A stretch of 64,000 nt of DNA from Streptococcaceae bacterium AF54-32pH5A. Lineage in GTDB: Bacteria > Bacillota > Bacilli > Lactobacillales > Streptococcaceae. How positions within the stretch are numbered: the stretch's first letter is position 1; each line of letters begins with the position of its first letter. The notes beneath the pieces are model-generated. The model did not search any database and was not told where the DNA came from. It saw only the letters and a list, made by a program, of their open reading frames with translations. The stretch is taken from positions 806,001 to 870,000 of the forward strand of contig JAQDAD010000001.1 of assembly GCA_027682205.1 (NCBI GenBank), given 5' to 3'. Of this stretch, positions 56,922-64,000 are shown in pieces. Made by a program: the position numbers and the translations under genes.

Positions 56922-59900
56922 CTACAATTCTTCAGATCCCTTCAAACTTTTAAACACATCATCAATAAATATATTTGCTACTCTCTTCTTGAACGAATCA
57001 TTATTTAATAGAGCACCATATAAATCTTGACTCTGAGAGTACCCTTCTATCAAGGCATTGTCAATTTCTTCTTCAAAGGCAAATACGAAATCTTCCCTGG
57101 AATTAACACGCGCAGATTGCTTAAGCCTTGGATTCTTTTTCATCAATTCACGAATAGAAACAGCTCCACTTAAACCAACTTGCTGATCAATGTTCAAATT
57201 TAGCTGTTCGTTAATTTCGTTTAAGATTTCAGATAAACGTTTTTCTTGATCTCCAGTAACATAGCTCAAACTTGGTTTAGGAAGTGTTAATTCAGGATGA
57301 TATTCTAATTCAGAAACTGCCCTGAAAGAGCCTGTTTGCTTATGTTTCATATAATCAACAACAATCTTATCAGCAATTGTAAAATCATTTCCTCCTAAAC
57401 GAACATCAATCATCTTGACAAGACTTTGAAGATAGTTATATCGCTCATGTAAAACTTCATTTTGATAAGCCGTTGCCTGAATCAAGAAGGTATACATCCG
57501 AAGAAAACCGCGAATAACTTTTCGAATAGACAATTGTTCTTTTTCATCAAAACGTTTCACTCTGTCATAACCTTGATTCAACAAAGCGACCATCTTTTGT
57601 TTTTCTCTACTTGAACGTTTTTCTTGATATAAAAATTGATTAAACTCATGAACCACTTCGCTGTCCAAAATACCATATTCGTCAATTTTCCGATCCAACT
57701 TTAAGACATCACTAGGGGCAATGGTACCAGCTAAAATCGTCTCTCGATAGTAGGGAGAAAAGGCTGAGCGAATATCGTCGTAGGTATTTTTAAAGTCAAG
57801 GATAAATGTTTTCTTGTTATAACCTCTATATATCCGATTCAGACGTGACAATGTCTGCACCGCAGCCACACTACGTAATTTTTTATCCACATACATAGCG
57901 ACTAACTTAGGTTGGTCAAAACCAGTCTGATACTTGTTAGCAACTATCAGCACCTGATAATCATCCGTATCAAAGCGTTCTTTTAAATGCTCTTCCTTAA
58001 ACTGATTCATCTGAGATTCCGAGTACTCTCTCCCTAGATAGTCAATCTTACCAGAGAAAGCAATCAAGGTACCAATACTGGTGATACTGTGGTCTTTAAA
58101 GTATTTTTCAAAAGCCAACTGGTACTTAACCGCCACCTCGCGACCAGAGGTCACAAGCATAGCTTTTCCTTTACCACCCAACTCAGCCATAATATCATGA
58201 CTGAGAAAATGGTCCATGATAATCTCAACCTTTTGATCAATATTCTCATCAGATAATTCCACAAATTTAGCAATCTTACGTTTAGCAAGAGTAGTTTTTA
58301 GTTCAGGATCTTCTTCTACTGCTTTATTGAGTTTGTAGTAGGTTTTATAAGTCGTATAGTTATCTAAGACATCTAGAATAAAACCTTCCTCAATAGCTTG
58401 CTTCATACTGTAGACATCAAAAGGTGCTTTAGAACCATCGGGTTGTGTTGTACCAAACAATTGTAGTGTAGTTGCCTTAGGAGTTGCTGTAAAAGCAATG
58501 ATTGAGACATTGTCTTGCTTTCCTGTACGCGCAATCTCCTGCTCAATCGCATCCGCAACCGTCACTTCCTGAATCTCATCAATGGTTCCATCCTCAGTAT
58601 CAGTTTCAGTCAAAACCTGACTAACTGAACTCATATAGGAGCCAGTCGTTGAACTATGGGCTTCATCAATCAGGATGGCAAATTTCTTTTTCGCAGTGTT
58701 CCCTACAGACATCCAGTTGGATTGGTTGATTTGGGCAAACTTATGAATAGTCGTAGCTATGATTTTTGTATTTCCTGCTATCGCATCTGCCAAGTCGCTT
58801 GAGGTTTCTTTATCTCCCATCACCTTAACTACACCGTGTTTGTGGGAAATTTCCTTAACGGCTTCTTGCAATTGACGGTCTACTACAATACGATCTGTAA
58901 CGATTAAAACAGTATCCACGATATTTTGATTTTGTTCATCATGGAGCGATACCAAACTATGAGCCAACCATGCTATGGTATTGGTTTTACCAGAACCAGC
59001 CGAATGCTGAATCAGATAATTACTGTCAGTATGGTTGACTTTCATGTCTTCTAGGAGACGGCTAACAGCTCTTCGCTGATGGTACCTAGGAAAAATCAGT
59101 GTTTTCTTTTTATGATCATTCTTATCAATCTCAAAGAAGATAAAACTTTCAATCAGCTGGAGAATGCTATCCTTAGTCAATACATCAAGCCACAAGTACT
59201 CTGTATCTACACTATTAGGATTGTGAGGATTGCCACTCCCCATATCAACACCTTCCCCTTTCCCCATATTAAAGGGAAGGAAGTAGGTTTCTTGACCCTT
59301 TAACTGGGTTGTCATGTAGATTTCCATAGTATCTACAGCAAAGGAAGCCAAGACTCCCTGCTCAAAACGAAAGAGACGATTATTAGGATTGCGACCTTTG
59401 AGTTGCTTGATAGCATCCTGAACTGACTGACCACTTGGATTAAACTTAAGTTCGATAGCAAATAGTGCTAATCCATTGATAAAGATAACAAGGTCAATAC
59501 GGTCACCCTCTTCATAAACCACTTCCTCAATTACAGATAAGCGATTGGCTTGGTATTGCTGAACAGCTTTTTCATTAAAACTAGTCGCAGGTTTACGATA
59601 GAGGAGGCGCAGTTGCTTGTTTTCAATAAAGACCCCCTCTTTTAAGGCGAACAAAAAACCACCCTTGACGATTTCCTTATTGATAAGAGTGATAATCGTC
59701 TCCTTGCTCAGTTTTTTAAGGAGATAATCCATGGTCTCCTCCTGAGTCTCCATCAGAAAATCCCATAGGAGTTCAACATCCATAGCTAATCGAGGATTGT
59801 ACTGAGCATTATCCCGCTGAATATAGCCATTCTTATCTTTCAAGTCTTTGATAATCCACTGCTGGAAATCATAGCGCTCCTTCAAGCCCAAATTTGCCAT
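56922..59900 (-). CDS. hsdR: Type I restriction enzyme R subunit
   Basis: A 992-residue endonuclease/translocase. The nuclease core RIDLVIFINGLALFAIELK carries Asp136, Glu150 and Lys152 (PD-ExK type). Walker A is AGSGKT (301-306), followed by DEAHSS and FTATP. It translocates DNA and cuts away from the recognition site together with HsdM and HsdS. It is separated from the upstream soluble accessory gene by 113 bases. Confidence 0.95.
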   Translation of the reverse strand: MANLGLKERYDFQQWIIKDLKDKNGYIQRDNAQYNPRLAMDVELLWDFLMETQEETMDYLLKKLSKETIITLINKEIVKGGFLFALKEGVFIENKQLRLLYRKPATSFNEKAVQQYQANRLSVIEEVVYEEGDRIDLVIFINGLALFAIELKFNPSGQSVQDAIKQLKGRNPNNRLFRFEQGVLASFAVDTMEIYMTTQLKGQETYFLPFNMGKGEGVDMGSGNPHNPNSVDTEYLWLDVLTKDSILQLIESFIFFEIDKNDHKKKTLIFPRYHQRRAVSRLLEDMKVNHTDSNYLIQHSAGSGKTNTIAWLAHSLVSLHDEQNQNIVDTVLIVTDRIVVDRQLQEAVKEISHKHGVVKVMGDKETSSDLADAIAGNTKIIATTIHKFAQINQSNWMSVGNTAKKKFAILIDEAHSSTTGSYMSSVSQVLTETDTEDGTIDEIQEVTVADAIEQEIARTGKQDNVSIIAFTATPKATTLQLFGTTQPDGSKAPFDVYSMKQAIEEGFILDVLDNYTTYKTYYKLNKAVEEDPELKTTLAKRKIAKFVELSDENIDQKVEIIMDHFLSHDIMAELGGKGKAMLVTSGREVAVKYQLAFEKYFKDHSITSIGTLIAFSGKIDYLGREYSESQMNQFKEEHLKERFDTDDYQVLIVANKYQTGFDQPKLVAMYVDKKLRSVAAVQTLSRLNRIYRGYNKKTFILDFKNTYDDIRSAFSPYYRETILAGTIAPSDVLKLDRKIDEYGILDSEVVHEFNQFLYQEKRSSREKQKMVALLNQGYDRVKRFDEKEQLSIRKVIRGFLRMYTFLIQATAYQNEVLHERYNYLQSLVKMIDVRLGGNDFTIADKIVVDYMKHKQTGSFRAVSELEYHPELTLPKPSLSYVTGDQEKRLSEILNEINEQLNLNIDQQVGLSGAVSIRELMKKNPRLKQSARVNSREDFVFAFEEEIDNALIEGYSQSQDLYGALLNNDSFKKRVANIFIDDVFKSLKGSEEL

Positions 59901-60013
59901 AGTTTCTCACTTTCTTTTAATCTAATTCTTAAAAATTTCGTTATAATTACAAATTTAAAGATTACAATGAATTTCTTAAAATCTAGAAATGATAACACAA
60001 TAAAACAGATATT

Positions 60014-61024
60014 TCATTGTGCTTCAATATTATCTTTTTTATCTTTCTGGCGCTTATCTGCCAGTGAATCCTCATATTCATTTTTTGCAATACCTAATTT
60101 CTTTGCATTGGTAATCACAGAAATAAATGCCTCAAGAGAGTCCGCTGTTAGATATATTTCTTTTTTTTCTTCGTCAAAATCAAAAGGGGTTTGAAAAAAC
60201 TGTTCTGACAATTCATTAGCACTCTTTACACATTCCCATTCATAGCTCGATGCTTCATCATTATATTTTGCAAGCAAATTAATCAATTTACGATGGCTTT
60301 TTAATTTAGCTTTTATTTTTTTAGATTCTTCATCAGATACTTTCACTTTAAAATCCGTCGATAATTTAAACTGTGGCTCTTTATCATTATGAGATAAAAA
60401 GTTTTCATAGTTCTCTTCAGCCATGATTATTTTTGACTCATTTAAACCAAACGTAATTTCATAATCCTGAACATTAAAGATATATTGTACAGTTTCATTG
60501 TTTTCAGTTTTTTCAGCATAACTTATGATGAACGGAAGACTTCTTCCCTCATCTTTTTTTATATCAACTATTTCAACTTTTCCAGAAGTCAAAGTAGCAA
60601 TAAATCTAGTTTTTAATTTCGCAGCTCGAATTGATTTCAAAAAATATTTGTACTGTACACCCTTAATTTCTTCACAAACTAGATATACTCGTATATCTTC
60701 AAAGGCATTTAGAGAAGGTAAAGCTTGTTCTAATTGAGATGAGACTAATTTTATTCTATCTATTTCAGACTGCAAACTTCCATCAACCTTTCTATAAAAT
60801 GGAACTTCAGTATTATTCCCATTATTTTCAACATTTTGTAATGACTTAATTGATTCTTCAAATTTTTCCTTTAAAGTTGATTTCTCAGAATTTTGATTAT
60901 TAGCAAATTGAATATTATCTACATAATCACTAGCTTCGTCTGAGATAACTTTCCTAAAATTTTTCAATTTTCCAAGTGACTTACCTCGTCCAGCCTGCCA
61001 GCCAATTGCATATATTTCTACCAT
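60014..61024 (-). CDS. Accessory protein in the type I locus, possibly KwaB-like (DUF4868)
   Basis: A 336-residue soluble protein with no signal peptide or membrane helix. The middle and end (QYIFNVQDYEITFGLNESKI, then SHRKLINLLAKYN and FDFDEEKKEIYLTADSLEAF followed by ISVITNAKKLG) follow the layout I associate with DUF4868, the domain of KwaB in the Kiwa anti-phage system. The similarity is judged by eye only. It begins one base after the membrane protein gene, so both are made together. Confidence 0.55.
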   Translation of the reverse strand: MVEIYAIGWQAGRGKSLGKLKNFRKVISDEASDYVDNIQFANNQNSEKSTLKEKFEESIKSLQNVENNGNNTEVPFYRKVDGSLQSEIDRIKLVSSQLEQALPSLNAFEDIRVYLVCEEIKGVQYKYFLKSIRAAKLKTRFIATLTSGKVEIVDIKKDEGRSLPFIISYAEKTENNETVQYIFNVQDYEITFGLNESKIIMAEENYENFLSHNDKEPQFKLSTDFKVKVSDEESKKIKAKLKSHRKLINLLAKYNDEASSYEWECVKSANELSEQFFQTPFDFDEEKKEIYLTADSLEAFISVITNAKKLGIAKNEYEDSLADKRQKDKKDNIEAQ

Positions 61025-61025
61025 T

Positions 61026-61709
61026 CTACTCTCCTATTTCATCATTTAATGCTTCTTGATCAAAAAAAACAAATGTTCTTGCCATTGTACCAGTGTTTCC
61101 TAGAGTACAAATCCTTTTCACACCAGAAAATGCAGCCGAGTCTTTTCGAAAGAAAAATATATTGTAGTTATCTTTTGTTACTAATAAATTGATACCAAAA
61201 ATAGGTAATATCAAGTTTGGAAAAATATCATTACTAAGCATTAATAACACAAAAAAGAAAACAATAATTACGATTGCTACTAGAGCACTAACTCCATTCA
61301 TAAATTTTAATACTAAAGAGGGTACAATGGTTGACGATACAAAGGATATGAATCCCGGATTTATTTTTGGCCCGTCTTGAATATCAATCACTTTACCTTG
61401 AGAAATATTTTTCAACGTGACTTTAGATACATTAAAATTTAAAACAATGTTTTTAACAATGTTTTCTTCTCTCCTCCGTCCGTTTATATATCCACGTATA
61501 CTGTAAATTGATATTAGCATTATAGAAAGTAATACTAATAACATAAGAAAAAGCAACCAGTTCCTACTTAAATAACAAAGGAACGAGTCAGTCTCTTTCC
61601 ATAAAAATTGATTAATATCTACTAATGAGAAATAAATCAATATAAATGCTGGAAAAAATGCAGTAAAGAAGTAAGCTAAACGAAATTTTAAATCAGTTCC
61701 AAATAGCAA
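61026..61709 (-). CDS. Membrane protein of the type I locus, possibly KwaA-like
   Basis: A 227-residue protein with four or five hydrophobic helices (about 11-30, 50-69, perhaps 118-136, 139-158 and 162-178) and a soluble C-terminal 50 residues. It starts at TTG 61709 with AGGAGG eight bases upstream; that site overlaps the hsdS stop, indicating coupling. The partner gene begins one base after its stop. In Kiwa, KwaA is also a four-helix membrane protein, but no sequence signature was recognised. Confidence 0.55.
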   Translation of the reverse strand: MLFGTDLKFRLAYFFTAFFPAFILIYFSLVDINQFLWKETDSFLCYLSRNWLLFLMLLVLLSIMLISIYSIRGYINGRRREENIVKNIVLNFNVSKVTLKNISQGKVIDIQDGPKINPGFISFVSSTIVPSLVLKFMNGVSALVAIVIIVFFFVLLMLSNDIFPNLILPIFGINLLVTKDNYNIFFFRKDSAAFSGVKRICTLGNTGTMARTFVFFDQEALNDEIGE

Positions 61710-61711
61710 TC

Positions 61712-63028
61712 CTACACCCTCCTCTTCCCTGTTACATAATCATAAATAAGAGTTTGTCGTTGTTTGTTAATATTTTTAATTTGCTCATTCTTGATTTGAA
61801 TAAGTTTATCTATTTGAACTGTTTTCTTATCCAGAAGATCTGAAATTTTTGTTTGTTCATTTTTTTGAGGAAAGGTAAAAGTGAACTCATCAAATACATT
61901 TTGATACAAATGTAAAATGGTGCTAGCCCCTGAATTTGTATAGTTAAACCACATCCAAAATTCATCTGATAGTAAAATATAGTATAAAAATCTTCTATCA
62001 ATCTCATCAATTGTTTGGATTCTTAACACACCACTATTTAACGAAGCTTTATCATCAAGCCCTGAAATAATAGCTACTTTACCTACCGTACCATCTTTCG
62101 TAATTAGTAAGTCACCATTTTCAACTTGAATCTGTGAAGCTTCTGACCAACGTTTTTCATCAATATGTACAGCTGTTTCAAAATTAATTGTTCCATTATG
62201 AAAGTCAGTTCCAGTAATTAAATATGGACCTTCTTCTTTATATTCAGCAGATGTTAATCCTTGCCAACCAATTCTACCATTCAGCTGTGTTGTGAATTTT
62301 ATTTTAGAAATATCCCACCCTTCAGGCACCTGTCCAATCCAGTCGATTCCTGAATCTTTCATTGGGACTGTTTTATCCAATCCTTTTGTGACGGTCTCAT
62401 AAATCAAGCTAGCACGGTAGTCTTTGAGTTTTTGAATTTGCTCCTCCAGTAGATTTTTTGCCTTATCCAACTGGGCAGTTTTCTTGTCTAGAAAATCAGC
62501 GATTTTTTGTTGTTCATTTTTTTGGGGAAAAGTAAAAGTGAATTCGTCAAATACATTTTGATATAAATGTAAAATAGTACTAGCTCCTGAATTTGTATAG
62601 TTAAACCACATCCAAAATTCATCTGATAGTAAAACATAATATAAAAATTTCCTATCAATCTCATCAACAGTTTCGATCCTTAATACACCACTATTTAACG
62701 AAGCCTTATCATCAAGCCCTGAAATAATAGCTACTTTGCCAACCGTACCATCTTTCGTAATTAGTAAATCACCATTTTCAACCTGAATCTGTGAAGCTTC
62801 TGACCAACGTTTTTCATCAATATGTACAGCTGTTTCAAAATTAATTGTTCCATTATGAAAGTCAGTTCCAGTAATTAAATATGGACCTTCTTCTTTATAT
62901 TCAGCAGATGTTAATCCTTGCCAACCAATTCTACCATTCAGCTGTGTTGTGAATTTTATTTTAGAAATTCCCCACTCTTGAGGTATCTGTCCGATCCAGT
63001 CGATACCACTCTCTTTCATCCTAGTCAT
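61712..63028 (-). CDS. hsdS: Type I specificity subunit HsdS with twin TRDs
   Basis: A 438-residue HsdS. The two target-recognition domains (about 19-170 and 238-389) are almost identical. Residues 22-172 and 241-391 differ at only about five positions (for example E119Q, V121I, K127R and V132I). Each half starts with MK(E/D)SGIDWIGQ and is followed by the helical spacer (QQKIADFLDKKTAQLDKA). I chose ATG 63028 because it overlaps the hsdM stop and has GGAGG nine bases upstream. It is followed after two bases by the membrane protein gene. Confidence 0.93.
   Translation of the reverse strand: MTRMKESGIDWIGQIPQEWGISKIKFTTQLNGRIGWQGLTSAEYKEEGPYLITGTDFHNGTINFETAVHIDEKRWSEASQIQVENGDLLITKDGTVGKVAIISGLDDKASLNSGVLRIETVDEIDRKFLYYVLLSDEFWMWFNYTNSGASTILHLYQNVFDEFTFTFPQKNEQQKIADFLDKKTAQLDKAKNLLEEQIQKLKDYRASLIYETVTKGLDKTVPMKDSGIDWIGQVPEGWDISKIKFTTQLNGRIGWQGLTSAEYKEEGPYLITGTDFHNGTINFETAVHIDEKRWSEASQIQVENGDLLITKDGTVGKVAIISGLDDKASLNSGVLRIQTIDEIDRRFLYYILLSDEFWMWFNYTNSGASTILHLYQNVFDEFTFTFPQKNEQTKISDLLDKKTVQIDKLIQIKNEQIKNINKQRQTLIYDYVTGKRRV
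61856..62308 (-). repeat. TRD direct repeat, copy 2
   Basis: DNA copy encoding HsdS residues 241-391, nearly identical to 62513-62965 with an offset of 657 bases. Confidence 0.85.
62513..62965 (-). repeat. TRD direct repeat, copy 1
   Basis: DNA copy encoding HsdS residues 22-172. Pairs with 61856-62308. Confidence 0.85.
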
Positions 63029-64000
63029 GTTTGAGTTCCTCCAAGAGCGTCTGTAGTTCTGCTTCCAAGTCATAGAACTCTTCCAAAAGCTTCTCTGCAC
63101 TTTCTGGTGCTTGGTATTGATAGAAATAACGGGTAAAAGGAATCTCGGCTCCATAACCTTTTTCCTCATCAAACCAGTAGTGGGCGTCAGGTACATGCGG
63201 ATAGACCTCACGCGCAAAGTAGTCTTCCACATCCTCTGTCAGCTTAACGAGTTCACTATCCTTGGTTGTCTTATCGTAGACAATCCCATCAGCAATCTCA
63301 TTGGGCTTGTCTTTCTTATTAGTTCGGATAACTTCTGCTGTCTTGTCCATTTCACTCATAGCAAGAGCTAAAGCATTGATATTAGCTGGCGTGACCTTGA
63401 TATCCCCCAGCAAATCCTTGATGACTTGGACAAAGACTTCAAAATTAGGATAACTTTCATCCGTGATTCCTTCACCAAGAGCTTCTAAGATAGCTTCTTG
63501 CTTAGCCTTCCCAGCTTCGAAGTCTTGTAATCTTTTCTCATCTTTGGCTGAGCGTGGTTCCATCTCCAGCAATTCTTGATACTGGTATTCGTCAAATAAT
63601 TTAGCTAGGAAAGGAACACTTTTTGCCTTCTCAATAGTTTCCTTGGTAATGAAGCCACGACGTTGCAGAGGTTGCATGACAGTGTATTCTCGGTAGAGAA
63701 ACTCATTTTTATCAAAAATCTTCACATGGTCATTTTCTGTAAAGTCATCATACCATTGGAGGATCTGGCGGATATTATCTTGAGACAATTCGCGACGTTT
63801 TTGGCCAAGTGATTTGCGCAGAGGGACAAACTCCTCTGTCGCATCGATGAACTGGACCTTGTTTTGACGCTCAGGAGATTTGTTTTTATTATAAATCCAG
63901 ATATAAATCCCAATCCCTGTATTGTAGAAAAACTGTCCCGGAAGGGCAATAATAGCTTCGAGCAAATCATTCTCAAGAATGTAACGACGGATTTGACTTT
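63021..64000 (-). CDS. hsdM: Type I methyltransferase subunit HsdM (partial)
   Basis: The C-terminal about 326 residues of HsdM, cut by the window edge. RRYILENDLLEAIIALPGQF and FYNTGIGIYIWIYNKNK are the post-catalytic strands of the methylase domain. The NPPF and SAM motifs lie outside the window. The stop codon overlaps the start of hsdS (ATG inside CATGACTAG). Confidence 0.92.
   Translation of the reverse strand, partial: SQIRRYILENDLLEAIIALPGQFFYNTGIGIYIWIYNKNKSPERQNKVQFIDATEEFVPLRKSLGQKRRELSQDNIRQILQWYDDFTENDHVKIFDKNEFLYREYTVMQPLQRRGFITKETIEKAKSVPFLAKLFDEYQYQELLEMEPRSAKDEKRLQDFEAGKAKQEAILEALGEGITDESYPNFEVFVQVIKDLLGDIKVTPANINALALAMSEMDKTAEVIRTNKKDKPNEIADGIVYDKTTKDSELVKLTEDVEDYFAREVYPHVPDAHYWFDEEKGYGAEIPFTRYFYQYQAPESAEKLLEEFYDLEAELQTLLEELKHD

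Noticed and set aside
63029..63232. Upstream extension of hsdS
   Set aside because: This stretch reads in another frame of hsdM; HsdS similarity begins at MTRMKESG.

Overview
The window is chromosomal DNA of a mitis-group Streptococcus (S. mitis / S. oralis / S. pneumoniae relatives). This rests on recognised gene neighbourhoods (pepO next to psaBCA-tpx-psaR, rel-dtd, metE-metF, pnp-cysE-cysS-mrnC, scrK/scrA//scrB-scrR, mvaS-mvaA, gmk-rpoZ-priA-fmt-rsmB-phpP-stkP), on a BOX element at 42685-42837, and on low GC content. It holds no rRNA, tRNA, complete insertion sequence or CRISPR array that I can see.

Layout. 1-2050: a frameshifted fragment of unknown function, then a BceS/BceR-like two-component system on the minus strand. 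2384-5805: a TetR regulator with its probable target (a membrane-anchored flavin-reductase-like protein), a Mbeg1-like hydrolase and a metallo-beta-lactamase-fold hydrolase. 5844-11789: endopeptidase PepO, the manganese transporter psaBCA, thiol peroxidase and the Mn-responsive repressor PsaR. 12341-16305: dtd, rel, and the shared sugar-transporter ATPase msmK. 16420-27031: PucR-like regulator, mrnC, cysS, a reductase, a nucleoside phosphorylase, cysE, pnp, and metF-metE behind an MtaR-type box.

27384-36188 is an accessory region: a HigBA toxin-antitoxin pair, a pyrimidine-dimer glycosylase with a DUF1722 protein, an orphan AT-rich gene, two short type I restriction remnants, an overlapping gene pair made of a HEPN-motif protein and a Schlafen/AlbA_2 protein, a DUF6261 protein, a strictly periodic array of five 14-bp palindromes, and a frameshifted helicase with two membrane helices. 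36315-56810 returns to core genes: sucrose uptake and use, mevalonate entry enzymes, a split ThrE exporter, the StkP/PhpP kinase-phosphatase cluster and ribonuclease Y. 56922-64000 is a type I restriction-modification operon (hsdM-hsdS-X-Y-hsdR, minus strand, hsdM cut by the window edge).

Most noteworthy: (1) HsdS carries two almost identical target-recognition domains, which predicts a palindromic split target site. (2) Between hsdS and hsdR sits a tightly coupled pair, a multi-pass membrane protein and a soluble partner, with the architecture of the Kiwa anti-phage system. (3) The HEPN plus AlbA_2 pair has its own promoter and lies against an hsdS scar; it is a candidate undescribed defence or toxin module. 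(4) The 42-bp-period palindrome array between the helicase and the DUF6261 gene has no explanation from known features.
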